A DNA stretch of 64,000 bases from Triglochin maritima (GCA_963682175.1 OY821782.1:28975741-29039740), one strand, 5' to 3'. Counted from the first letter of the stretch, positions 45,938 through 56,378 are shown. Notes: generated by a model not told the origin, from the letters alone. Numbers and translations are program-made.

Positions 45938-47156
45938 CCTTTCGTCCATCACAGTTGAATAAAGATGTTACCTTTTCCCTTTCATCATATGTTCTCTTCT
46001 TTGCTTTGTTCGAATTCAGCCAGAACTATTTCCTATCTTTTTTTGGGTCTTTAGGACTGTTCAGAGTAGAATGGTCTAAAGCAACTTTAATAATGACGAA
46101 ATTAAACTGCATGAGATTATAGGATGAAAGGGAAGAAAATTGTTAACGGTGACTGATGAAAGCTAAATGGATTGGAGGGTATATAAGTTAAATGATAAAA
46201 ATATTAAGGATATGTAACTGAAATGAAGAATGCAAAAAGGTTATATTAGTGAAATCGGAAATACGTGGATGAATATAGGCAAATAACCGAGTCTGAAGAG
46301 TATATATTGGTAAATATGACATCTGCGGAATGAGGGTATATAAGTGAAAATTTCTTTTACAAGTCATGTCTTTTGTAACATCCTTAGTATGTTTATTCTG
46401 AAATGGTTTACTGTATTATTTATTAGATTAATTTTGAGGAAAAGATAATTTTTGTATCTAATTTAGATGCTAATGTCGTAGTATTTGCGACGTTTAATTT
46501 CTTATTGGTATCTAGGTTCATAGTTGTTTGTCGAATTGTCGCTTTAGTATTTCTAACTTAAAATATAATTCACCACTTTAATACCTCAAGCTATGCTAAA
46601 TTTGATGTGTTCAAGCAATCTTAAAATAAAATATTGAACTTTCCATTATATACCCATCCGTACCGATTGTACCGATTTTGCATTGGACATGGGATGAAAC
46701 TTTAAAAATCATGACTAGTACCTTAGATTCTACCACTATATTATTCTCAGTTCTGCTAGCAATTGTCATTCAATTACTTGAATATACTTGCTGATAGTGT
46801 ATTTGGTGATTTAATTTCTTTCAAAGATAGGATATGGTATGATGATGATAATGCTGATACTGAAATTTGTTCAACAGAAATATTAATTAATTTCTTTTTT
46901 AGTGAAAAGGGTGGGCCAGGTAAGATTTTACCTTGCAAACAAAAAATTGTTTTGGGTTTCAAGTGGTTGCCAATTCGTAGTTCATGGTAAATTGACATAA
47001 TTTAAAAGATTTCTATTCTACATTTCTGCTTATTGTGAATCGTAGCTACACCTTAACGTGACATAAAGAAGAGTTCACATATCATGTTAGTTGAATAACA
47101 TATATACATTTATTTAACCACAAAAACACGTGATAGTGTAAGAAAAATGTTCTTGA
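45938..47156 (+). other. Intron 5, middle part
   Basis: AT-rich intron sequence between two solo LTR insertions. A short direct repeat GGGTATATAAGTKAAA occurs at about 46178 and 46333. No gene is seen. Confidence 0.55.
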
Positions 47157-47599
47157 TTTGATGTAATATCCTTAATCCTTCTTAAGACTAATATTGTTTT
47201 GGCCTTGATTAGGTGCTTAATGGAGTGGATTATGATGGAGGGCTGAGATTGGTTTGGTTGGGATGAGATGAGATGAAGGGTGGAGATTTGGGGAGAAGGG
47301 TTATGAGGTGAGTGTTTGACTCTCTCTCTCCCTCTCGTGTTCTCTCTCTCTCTCACCGCTCAAACTCTCTCCCTCTCTCTGATCGTGTCTCCGGTGCGTG
47401 GAGAAGCTCGAGCCGTGGGGTTCTGAAGGCGAGGCAAGGATCGGAAGTTCGCCGGTGAGGGTAGATCGTTGATCGGTTGGTTTTCGCCGGAGGAGGTGTT
47501 TTGCGGGGAAAAGCTCGCCGTTGGGTCTTCGAAGGCTTCTTCAAGTCTTCAAGGTATGTCAAGCTTTACTTTGATGCTCACTTATGCTTTGGTGGGTGT

Positions 47600-48185
47600 T
47601 GGGGTGGTCGACGGTAGGCCGGAGGGCTCGTCGGACCCGTGCAGCTGCGTTCTGCACTATAATCGGTCGACTGGTGGCATGGTTCGGTCGACCGGTTGTA
47701 GAGGAATTTGGGCGAAATCCCTTGTACCGGTCGAACGATACCATGATGGTGGTCGACCGGTAGTGCATTTTGAGCAAGGGGTGGAGGCTCTGCGTGTTTT
47801 CGGTCGAACGGGACCCCTTTGCCGGTCGACCGAAAGCACTGTTGTAAGTCGGTTGGGGGCGTTGACCATCCAAACGGTCGACCGCCTTGTTGACTCGTTC
47901 GACCGGCGATTAAAAATAACTTAAGTTGGTTCGACCGTGAGATGTTCCGGTCGACCGGTGCCCTATGCGGATTTTGGGGTTTGGTACTGGTCGTTTTCGG
48001 TCGACCGGTGAGTTTGGGTCGTTCGACCGTTGGTGCATATTACTGTGGCACGAGTTTTTACTGGTCGAATTCGGTCGAACGGGACCCCTTTGCCGTTCGA
48101 CCGATTGACAGTTTTGTTGGTTGGGCCAGTCCTGCTGAGAGGATTCGGTCGACCGGTTGGGTGATTTCGTTCGACCGTTGGTACG
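47600..48185. repeat. GTCGAC palindrome array (solo LTR 2)
   Basis: Repeated CGGTCGACCG, GGTCGAACG and GTTCGACCG motifs, about twenty by eye. Confidence 0.85.
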
Positions 48186-48210
48186 GTTTTTGTTTGTTCT
48201 TGTGTTGTGA

Positions 48211-48610
48211 AGCCAGCTCGAGATGGCAACGGATCTACGGCCCTAGAGGGGTGACCGGTGCCGGCCTGAGAGTGGTTCACGGGTGTGGTTGGGCCAGCCC
48301 AAGAAGGCAACGGATCTCCGGCCCTAGTGGGGTGACCGGTGCCGGCCTGAGGGTGGTTCGCGTGTGGGGCCAGCTCAAGATGGCAACGGATCTCCGGCCC
48401 TAGAGGGGTGACGGTGCCGGCCTGAGAGTGATCTTCTGGACAGCTCAAGATGGCAGCGGTACAGAGGATACCGACCTGAGAGTAATCCGGCGGTGCCTGG
48501 GGCACATGTGTGTGTTGACCGAGGATATTTCCGGTCGTGGTGTCTGGGGCACGTGTGTTGTCGCCGAGGGAGTTTCCGGCTGAGGTGCCTGGGGCACGTG
48601 TGTGAGGGTT
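48211..48610 (+). repeat. Two successive tandem repeats in solo LTR 2
   Basis: Four units start CCAGCTCAAGATGGCAACGG (about 48211, 48293, 48370, 48440). Three shorter units then start GGTGCCTGGGGCACGTGTG (about 48493, 48539, 48585). Confidence 0.8.
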
Positions 48611-49067
48611 GGGCTAGAGGACCCGTGGGACCCGTCACTGTTTGGTGTCTACTGTGGTAGGGAGAGAGTTCCCGAGGACCCAGTGAGACGTTGTTGGTCT
48701 ATCGCATTTCATATCATACATGCTTTAGATATCTAGTCATTTATTGTTATAGAGGTTTGGCATACGGGGTTTCCTCTCGGGAAACTCAGGCATATTCATG
48801 TTTTATGTCAGGTCATAGGCAGCATTAGGAGGTGGTGACTGCGGAGGAGCGTCTTCGGGACCAGATCCTGCTTTCTTGGTTTTTGAGGTCCGAGTGATTA
48901 CATGTATATTTTCCTTATCTTTTGTTGTAATCACACTTTTGTAAACTCTCAGATATATATATTGTATATATGTTGGCACACCAGTTGGTCTTTTTCGTTG
49001 GTAATATCCTCGTGATGTGTTTTATTAAAAATTTAATTTCTTCCGCTTTTGAGGATGTTACATTTGA

Positions 49068-49596
49068 ACACCTGAGTACATTAGTTATAATCCAAAACGA
49101 TTATCCTTACAACAATGCACCATGCTATTTACCATGTGAATGTGTCAAAAGTATAACTTGGTGGATACCATGTCCTTCAATCTTAATTTGGGGCGCTAGT
49201 ATGGTTATTCGTGCTTGATTAGTTTTACTACTAGGTGAGATCCCTTATGCTTTTCTTTACCTCATCCCAATCTTAAGAAGAATCCCTTGTTAGCTGGTAA
49301 ACAAATGGTAATGTGTGACATAAGCAATGACTTATTAGGTAAATATTTTTTTAAAGTCTATCCCTTTACGGTTTACATTTACATCTGAAGGAAGAGACTT
49401 TTTCTAGAACAGAACATCACTATATAAATACATCATGCCAAATAAGGCATGTAAATTTTTTATTTGTATTTCTTAGTAGCGTTCTTACAACACAATATGA
49501 TTATTAAAGGATGTCAGTGAAAGTAACATACTCTAAGAAGTGTTTGTTAATTAATTAATTTATTTATTATTTGATTGTGGGTTTGCGGGCGTGCAG
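49068..49596 (+). other. Intron 5, last part
   Basis: AT-rich intron with a T-rich tract before the acceptor GTGCAG at 49591-49596. Confidence 0.6.
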
Positions 49597-49652
49597 GTAT
49601 TGCAGTTCATACGGTCTTTCAGAACTCAGGTTCCGTTAAAAAGCTCTGGCAG
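49597..49652 (+). CDS. Fibrillin exon 6
   Basis: VLQFIRSFRTQVPLKSSG plus two bases (AG) completed by the first base of exon 7 to give Arg. Acceptor GTGCAG, donor CAG/GTACAT. Confidence 0.88.
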
Positions 49653-50120
49653 GTACATCTTCAGTTTTCACCTTGCTATTATAACTATCAGGAACAGTTG
49701 AATTTTGAAACTGATTCTGCAACTGCGGGATGTTTTGATAAAATCTGCAAATTTAGGAATCCATCAACAACCCTAATGAATGTTGTGTAATCCCCCGGCT
49801 ATAATCCTGTTTTAGTTTTCATTTAAATAAAATACTGTTGCACATACTATTGTATAAACATAGAATGGTATTCACAAGTTGCATATTCTTCATCATAAAA
49901 CCCCCTTTATCAAAATTGTTATTTTCAGTCGTACATCCTTTCATTACGAGCCTTGTTATGTTACCTTTGAACCCTGAAGTTTAATTTCAAGTTTCAATAT
50001 TTTCTTAAGTAGGTATAATTGTGTTACTCTACTGAAAATGGTTTATTCAGTTACTATTTTAAAAATGTAATCGTTAACTGTGACACTAATCATGGTTAGG
50101 CCTTTTCTAAATATTTGTAG
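49653..50120 (+). other. Fibrillin intron 6
   Basis: Ordinary 468-bp intron, phase 2, with no insertion seen. Confidence 0.7.
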
Positions 50121-50247
50121 ACGGTCACCTGGTGGGTTATATCATCTCTCGTATTTGGACAGATTTTGGGACGAGCAGTTGCCGGTGGAGGTCTCTTTGT
50201 GTTCACCAGAGCACAACCTCTCATATGTGGAGCTTAATGTTTTGTAA
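50121..50247 (+). pseudogene. Fibrillin exon 7, frameshifted
   Basis: The incoming frame gives RRSPGGLYHLSYLDR and then leaves the family sequence, ending at TAA 50245-50247. From 50163 the conserved tail ILGRAVAGGGLFVFTRAQPL is present in another frame, ending TAA 50235-50237. Compared with the family spacing between SYLD and LGR, seven bases are missing near 50163. Confidence 0.78.
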
Positions 50248-50432
50248 CAACAAAAGTAGTACACACCACTATTGTTATGTCCCTAACCGAGATTAGGAGG
50301 CTAATGGTGATTAAGGAGGTGGTTAGCATGGGGAAGAGGGGTTGTACAGTGTTTGCGTGGGGAAGTGGCGTGCTACAGTGACCAAGGAGAGTAGGGTGAT
50401 GGGGGAGGAGGCGTGTACTGTGCATTTGGGGG

Positions 50433-50440
50433 TTATAAAA
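50433..50440 (+). promoter_or_regulatory. TATA box in solo LTR 3
   Basis: TTATAAAA sits about 15-25 bp before a long CTTCTT run. Confidence 0.5.
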
Positions 50441-50774
50441 TCTGGTTTTTCTTCTTCTTCTTCTTTTCTTCTCCCTTTCCCTCATTCCTTCCTTTCCTTG
50501 CTGGTGCGTGTGGTGGCGAGCAGCTGAGGAGGAGACCGGAGATCGCGCGGCGTGAGGCGTGCGGAGTCGAGCGCGCGGGGAGATCACCGGAGGCGACGTG
50601 CGCGAGCGGAGCTCCGGCATCTTCGTCGTTTCTTTTGAGGTATGCCGCTCATTAGTGTGATTTTGTTGCTCACCCTTGTGGAAGGGTGTTGTTGGTCGGT
50701 CGGGGGAGGTCGAGGACCTCTCCGGCGACGCGTTTCTTCGTAAATCCTTGGCTGGCGCGAGGTTGAAGACGACC

Positions 50775-51305
50775 AACGGTCGACCGGATCCTTCGGGCGG
50801 TCGACCGCTTTAGCACTGTTTGCCCGACTTTAACCTTCACCGGTCGAACGATGCCTTGGGGCGGTCGACCGGTAGTGCATTATTGCTGGTGAGTTGGGAT
50901 TTTCCTACCTGTTATCGGTCGACCGGTCCTTGTTGTGTTCGACCGGAACTTAAGTGTACCTGTTATTATTGTATGAATTGTTCGACCGATTTATATTGCG
51001 TTCGACCGATTGCATGTTTGTTCGACCGGTAGTATGTTTACGTTCGACCGTTTGATGACGTAGAATACTAGGTTGACCCTGTCTGTTTTCGGTCGACCGA
51101 GACCCCTGAGTCGGTCGACCGATAGAGTGGAATTTAATGTTGACCAGACTCCGGATTTTGACCTCGTTCGGTCGACCGGTTTTAGACCCTTGTTCGACCG
51201 TTGGGGGTTCTGTTTTGAGCGCAGCGGTAGACCGTTTTAGGAGTACGGTCGACCGATTCCTTCCTGGAACCGGTCGACCGAATCACCTCTTCCGGTCGAC
51301 CGTTT
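50775..51305. repeat. GTCGAC palindrome array (solo LTR 3)
   Basis: More than twenty CGGTCGACCG/GTTCGACCG motifs, in the same position in the LTR as in the two preceding solo LTRs. Confidence 0.85.
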
Positions 51306-52489
51306 GGGCCCAGGACAGAATTCCTGGTTCCCTTTTTGAACGCCAACTTTGTCCACGGAAACCCGTGTCCTCGCCTTGTGCGTGAGCCGGGAGGTGACGG
51401 TGGGCGCGTGATGCGTGCCTGCCCAGGGACCGCCGTTGGGAAGAGTGTGGGTGTTCGGGACGCGTCACCTCCATGTATGGACCGTGACTTTTGAGATGAT
51501 TGTTGGCACTTTGTAGTATAGCAGGCCTGAGGGATCGCGGATCCCAGTGTTGATGTTGTGCGGGCACGCAACTGGCGTTGGGTGAGGTGACTACCGGCCC
51601 ACGGGCTACGGAGGTCGCTGCCCTGCTTTTATAGCGGCGCGGTTGGTGTTCGCGGCTCGAGGAGCCTGATGACCTGGCAGACTTCGGTCTGGACCCGTCC
51701 GATGCTGTGCCGGACGTTGTGATGGACCACCGATGCTGTGCCGGTGATGCCGCCGAGGTTGTGCCGGCGATGATGATTGTTGGGCCGAGGCTGTGCCGGC
51801 TATGTTGTTTTCCTCGGCTGGGCACCTACCGAGATGATGTTGTTATACCTTCCGGGCGACGGCCCCGTTGGTCCCTGTGGCCCCGACCACTGAGATTTAC
51901 AGATCTGTTTCTATCAGCGCGTAGACGTGACAGAGGCTCCCTGCCGAACCCTTGAGTAGTGTAGCTGCGTGTGGGGGGTGCGATGTCGCGGGCTACTAGA
52001 CTGCATGTGCCTGCAGTAGGTCTCTTCGGGAGACCCGATGATTGATTGTCGGACTGATGTCCTGTTTTACCCTTCGGGGGAACTGTTTTCCATTTCTGTT
52101 GATGCCATGACATGCTACTAGTATGATAGGTTCATTATGTGATGCATGCATATAGGTGGGTTGGCATACGGGGTTTCCTTCTGGAAACTCAGGCATTGTT
52201 GTTGCATCTTTTTCAGGATCGCAGTAGGTCCGGGTGGGTGGTGACCGAGGACGGAGCGCTTTGGAGTCGGATCCTCTTCGGCAGTTGCTAGACCGTACGA
52301 CTACTTGTATTCTATTCCTTGTATCAGTATTGTAGTTGTACTTCTTTTGGAAAACTCCTTGTATTTTGGGTGCACCCGGATTTATATATTTATATATTTA
52401 TATATTAGTGACGTTCCCGCGTGAGTTGTCTGTTATGTTGGTTATTTTGAAATTTTAAATCTTCCGCTGTTTCGGGACGTTACAACTAT

Positions 52490-53567
52490 CATGTGAAAAA
52501 TGTAATTCTAAATAGAATTGTAACGAGACATATTTTTATACGAGTTTTAAGGATTTGATGCACTTGTCTTCAATTTTTCCTAGACTTAAATGGTTTAACG
52601 GTCATGATGAATTTGAGGATCACAATGTGGACGATTGAGATATAATTTGTGTTTCTTCAATAGAAAGTACATAACCAACGATTGAGATCAATTTGAGGAA
52701 ACAAATAATGAACGGTTCAGATCGAATCGAAATAATAAAATTTTAAAAAATACACACTATTGAGATAAACGGGTGCCTGAAAGAGGTTGTTGGTTATGAT
52801 CATACTACCATATGATATGACGGGGTAAGTGAGTATTGAGTTTGAATGGGTTGAAGTTCCTTTAATTCGAAAAATATTTGAATAATAACATTTGAATGGC
52901 TTTAATGGTCAAAACTTGATAAGTTAATATATGAATGAGTTTATTAGTCAAAATATTTGGTTGTTATGTGATGAAATATTTTTAGAATAATATTTTGTAT
53001 TTAATGATCGAGATTAATTTAGCTCGTTAAAGTGCGTAAGTAAAGTAAATCAAATAATTTATTTTCTTTCCCAACAAAAGTTGCATGAGTAGATTAAAAT
53101 CCCTATAAAAGTTGCGTGACTGGATTAAAAATCAAAAACATTTTTAGCTTATAGATAACAAAACAAATAGAATTATTTCAGCTAACAAAAAAATATAAAG
53201 GAGGGGCTCGGATCGACCAAAACTTAGTGGACTTACTGGGATCTTAATAGACAACCAAGATAGAATTGAGAGACCTAAAAATTCAATTAATTAACTATTG
53301 AGGACTTTTCTCAAAGTTCGGTGCTGCTGACCACTTCCCGAGGCCTAAAACTAAAAGTAACAGACGATCAAGATCGATTTGGGAACCAAAAAAGTTTATC
53401 AGCAAACGACAGAAATCAATACTGAACTGTTATTCGTCGTCGGAAAATTACTTAAATTATCTGTGTGAATTACCATTTTGTCATTCTGTCCTTTCTACTT
53501 ATATAACTCTTCATTTCACTCTCCTAACACCACTTTCTCTTCATATTATACTCATTCACCCAAAATC
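52490..53567. other. AT-rich intergenic stretch
   Basis: Dispersed GATTGAGAT-type short repeats. No gene or transposon end is recognised. The last 200 bp probably include the promoter and leader of the gene starting at 53568. Confidence 0.45.
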
Positions 53568-56026
53568 ATGTCTCGGAGGCCCGAAAAAAAGCCACCGGAC
53601 GCCCCGGTCTACTCGAATCTGGTAAAATGCCTTATTTAGTTTTTTTATATTTAAAAAAAAATTGGGTCGGGCGTTAGCCGGAGACGCCCGACCCAACGGA
53701 CAGGCGCCTGCGGGAGCCGCCCCCTAACGCACGACCCCAATTAGGGGGGCCCACCGAAGCCGCTCCCTTGGGGGAGGCGGCTCCGTCAGACGTCCCTCCT
53801 TTTTTTCAGAATTTTATTATTATTTAAATTGATTATAATTTGTGATAATTGCTAAATAAATTGATTATCAAGTTAAGAATTAGTTAAATTACTTTAGTAA
53901 TTAGTTAAATTGATTAATTATTATAATTAGTTTCATGATCAATTTGTATATCCATTAACGAAATTTTATTTCTAAAATTGAATTAATAGTCATCGGGTTA
54001 CCGTGGAGGAAAAGGAAATCAATTCCCTTACGCACTGTACATTGTTTAGCAGATGAGTCAGGTCCCCGTCATTCACGTAGACGGGGTATTTCTGCTTCAA
54101 TTAGGAGAGAGAGATATATATTTTACGTCGTCATTAGACACCTGAGGATTCTTTCGACGACGATGATGATTCAGATGAGGTGGGTGTCACGACGAGAGTG
54201 ACGATGAGGTCAGTATGACTTGGAGCCGCAGGAAGAGGCGAGACAGTAGTATGGTTGAGCACGGGGGCGACATTGTAGTCCTTCGGCTGAGTGGGTCATT
54301 AGGAAGGGTCGAGGTGGCCGGTTTGTGACCGGTGATTCGAGTATGATGAAGAGGGTTGAGGACGATTCTTGGATCGTGACGGGTATGATGTCCGGTGGTT
54401 CTCTAGATGGCAACGTCATTCCGAGTTTCAGGGGCCACATCGCTAGACGCATTTGGGAGGGCGAGGATCAGAAGGTTCTGAAGTGCCATAATCGGCACAG
54501 AGCCTGTACGACATTGCAGGCTTGGCGTTCAGTGATGACTGATGATATGACAGCGACCATTAGTGATAGTGGATTGGGTCACTTGTCGTACAACACGTTC
54601 TTCTGCCTTGACATGTCGTTGATTTCGGCCTTTGTGGAGCGGTGGCAGCCTGACACCAACACTTTCCACTTGCCTTTCGGAGAGATGACGATCATGTTAC
54701 ATGTTGTCTTCCAGATTCTGTGCATTCCTATTGAGGGTCGTATGGTCAGTGCTCAGGCACCGACGTCTGAGCTGAAGATGTATGTATCAGAGTTGCTCAG
54801 GGCCAGCCTCGATGGTCTTGGGCGGGATAGCTCATTGTGGAGTGGCGGTGGTGTTAGCATCGACGCTGTGGACGACTGTTGCAGACAAGGACGACCACCA
54901 CGAACTGAGGATACGCAGATGACTGCCTACCACTTCTTACTGCGAGGTTGCGTCTTGTTTGTCGACAAGAGCGGTTGCAGAGTCAGACCACGCGACCTAT
55001 TGGAGGCGATGGACCCAGATACCATTGGTCAGTACTCATGGGGGTCGGCGACGTTGGCGTATCTGTATCACCAGTTGGGGATATCGAGCCATGCTGATTG
55101 TTCTGCCATTACAGGTTGTCTTACGCTGCTGCAGGCTTGGATATACGAGTATTTTCCTGCTTTCCGCCCGCATTGGGAGCGGAAGATCATTGAGGATGGT
55201 CATCCTCGTTCGCATATGTGGGCTGTCCGGACCGATGATAAGAGTGAGAGACGACTCCTTTCCATTCGCATACGACTAGATGAGATGACTACGTCGCAGG
55301 TATAAAATTTATATATCATTCACGTTTATTTAAATTTCAAGTTTATTATTATTAACGTATAAACGTTTAGGTGGAGTGGTTGTCGTTTGGTCCTGAGTCT
55401 GTTGTAGCTGTGCCGAGGACTACATTTATGGGTGTTATTCGTTATCAGGATATCATAAAGCCTTATTTACCTGATCGCGTCTTGCATCAGTTAGGGTACG
55501 TTCAGGTGATTCCGGTTGACATCCCGACACCAGAGCATGCAGTACGGTCTGCGATTGCGATGACGTACGATGTCAGGCACAACGCTTCGAGCACGGAATC
55601 AGTTTGGAGGACATTTCCGAGAGTAGAACGACTTCACCTGGACGATCCAAGGCGTAGTCGCGACCCTTCCACTTGGGATGCAGATTATTTGCAGTGGTTC
55701 GGTAGGTGCTCACATCCAGTTATCGTTCGCGGTACCATTCCGAGACCGGAGAGACCACTGGATAGGACATGTGGCAATGCGGTAAGTTTATCTAATTTAA
55801 TTTTTAATTGTATGTATATTTTGTTTTTATTGTTAATATACGCTAATTTTTATGTTACATACAGTGGATGAGTATGGCGATACGGGTTACGCAGTCGTTC
55901 TTGCGATATAGAGTTCAGATGCCGAACGAGGAGACGAGAGCTGCATGTACAGATTTGGATGACCTTGTTGAGGCGTGGCACGGTCAGTTGGGCATTTCGG
56001 ACCAGGATTCGGATGATGAGTTGTAG
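53568..56026 (+). CDS. Plant mobile domain (MAIN-like) protein gene
   Basis: Three well-supported exons (54343-55299, 55371-55781, 55865-56026) join in phase 0 into about 509 codons with the plant mobile domain: DGNVIPSFRGHIARRIWEG, ERWQPDTNTFHLPFGEMTI, RPRDLLEAMDP, WGSATLAYLYHQLG, LLQAWIYEYFPAFRPHW, TWDADYLQWFGR and an acidic C-terminus. Such proteins (MAIN/MAIL family and transposon-borne relatives) act in nuclear gene silencing or are cargo of MULEs and gypsy elements. A possible first exon (53568-53621, MSRRPEKKPPDAPVYSNL, donor CTG/GTAAAA) and an acidic stretch at 54150-54300 exist, but joining them needs frame changes. The usual acidic pair after GEMTI is replaced by HV. The gene converges on the OTU/MULE gene, with stops 352 bp apart. 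Confidence 0.72.
53662..53810. repeat. GC-rich double hairpin in the mobile-domain gene
   Basis: A perfect 13-bp inverted repeat (53662-53674, 53684-53696; TTGGGTCGGGCGT and its complement) has a 9-nt loop. A second inverted pair GGAGCCGCC/GGCGGCTCC follows (about 53714-53783). It is a GC-rich island within a very AT-rich intron-like stretch. Confidence 0.7.
54343..55299 (+). CDS. Mobile-domain gene, main exon
   Basis: The open frame extends back to about 54257, but its first ATG is 54343; the upstream codon at 54325 is GTG. It encodes the core of the domain, with ERWQPDTNTFHLPFGE at residues 99-114 of this start. It ends at donor CAG/GTATAA. Confidence 0.8.
55371..55781 (+). CDS. Mobile-domain gene, second core exon
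   Basis: 137 codons, VEWLSFGPESVVAVPRTTF to DRTCGNA. Acceptor GTTTAG, donor GCG/GTAAGT. Confidence 0.8.
55865..56026 (+). CDS. Mobile-domain gene, last exon
   Basis: WMSMAIRVTQSFLRYRVQ to the acidic tail DQDSDDEL and TAG. Acceptor ATACAG. Confidence 0.75.
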   Translation, partial: WMSMAIRVTQSFLRYRVQMPNEETRAACTDLDDLVEAWHGQLGISDQDSDDEL

Positions 56027-56378
56027 TTGGCTTGCACATTATTTTTTTATTAGATGTTGAACTATTACTACATTTGTTGCTATTTGCTTATCTGTTGTAA
56101 TCTGATTATTTATTTCTGACGAACATATTTTCTCCTTATTTGTTTATCTGTTGTACTTTTATTATTTATTTCTCACGAGCATATCGTAGACCTGTTCGGT
56201 ATATGTAATGTAATTTAAATTTAAAATCTGATAAAAAACAACACGATATAAGTACAAATACACGATATATTATACATTACAAATTCATTACAAATTACAA
56301 CCAAAATGTACTACGTAACCGGTCCCAGTACGCTCTTCTACTTTCGTACTCTGCCTCCCATCCAGCAACACTCTCATC
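56027..56378. other. Spacer between the convergent genes
   Basis: AT-rich, carrying presumed 3' ends of both genes. No other feature is seen. Confidence 0.5.

Larger units (their letters stand above)
47162..49062 (+). mobile_element. Solo LTR, 1901 bp, with palindrome array and tandem repeats
   Basis: Bounded by TGTAATATCC and GATGTTACA, with a perfect duplication TTTGA (47157-47161, 49063-49067). Order inside: CT-rich run (47318-47390), GTCGAC palindrome array (47600-48185), four 70-82-bp repeats (48211-48490), three about 45-bp repeats (48490-48610), the conserved GGCATACGGGGTTTCC block (48759-48793) and the 3' end. It is the same layout as 43633-45932 and 50273-52484. Confidence 0.88.
7654..50247 (+). 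pseudogene. Plastid-lipid-associated protein / fibrillin gene (FBN8/PAP10-like), disrupted
   Basis: Seven exons with consensus GT-AG borders join into a protein closely resembling chloroplast fibrillin 8 (plastid-lipid-associated protein 10). In order: Ser/Arg-rich transit peptide, LLRAVQDTNRGLSTTADQR, the PAP-domain start LDGTWRLNYTSASDVLVL, RLPFFQ/VGQIFQKFEC, DGATLLVSAKF, RNIYLDFEE, QNINISEELQAVLAPALLPR, VLQFIRSFRTQVP, GGLYHLSYLD and GRAVAGGGLFVFTRAQPL. Family members are lipocalin-like proteins of plastoglobules and thylakoids. Exons: 7907-8122, 34587-34721, 35102-35197, 41949-42029, 42802-42888, 49597-49652, 50121-50247. There are two lesions: a MITE splits the start codon, with an in-frame TAG at 7904-7906; and exon 7 lacks 7 nt relative to the family, shifting frame. 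No in-frame ATG exists in exons 1-3. The locus is probably a recent pseudogene. Confidence 0.8.
50273..52484 (+). mobile_element. Solo LTR, 2212 bp, just after the fibrillin gene
   Basis: Bounded by TGTTATGTCCC and GGGACGTTACA with a perfect duplication ACTAT (50268-50272, 52485-52489). A TATA box (TTATAAAA, 50433-50440) precedes a CTT-rich run at the expected start. Then come a GTCGAC palindrome array (50775-51305), GCTGTGCCGG repeats (51700-51805), the conserved GGCATACGGGGTTTCC block (52163-52196) and the 3' end. It inserted 20-36 bp beyond the gene's two possible stops, probably displacing its 3' UTR. Confidence 0.88.

Noticed and set aside
54325..54342. Residues before Met at 54343 as the start of the mobile-domain protein
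   Set aside because: The codon at 54325 is GTG, so plant initiation there is unlikely; 54343 is the first ATG in the frame.
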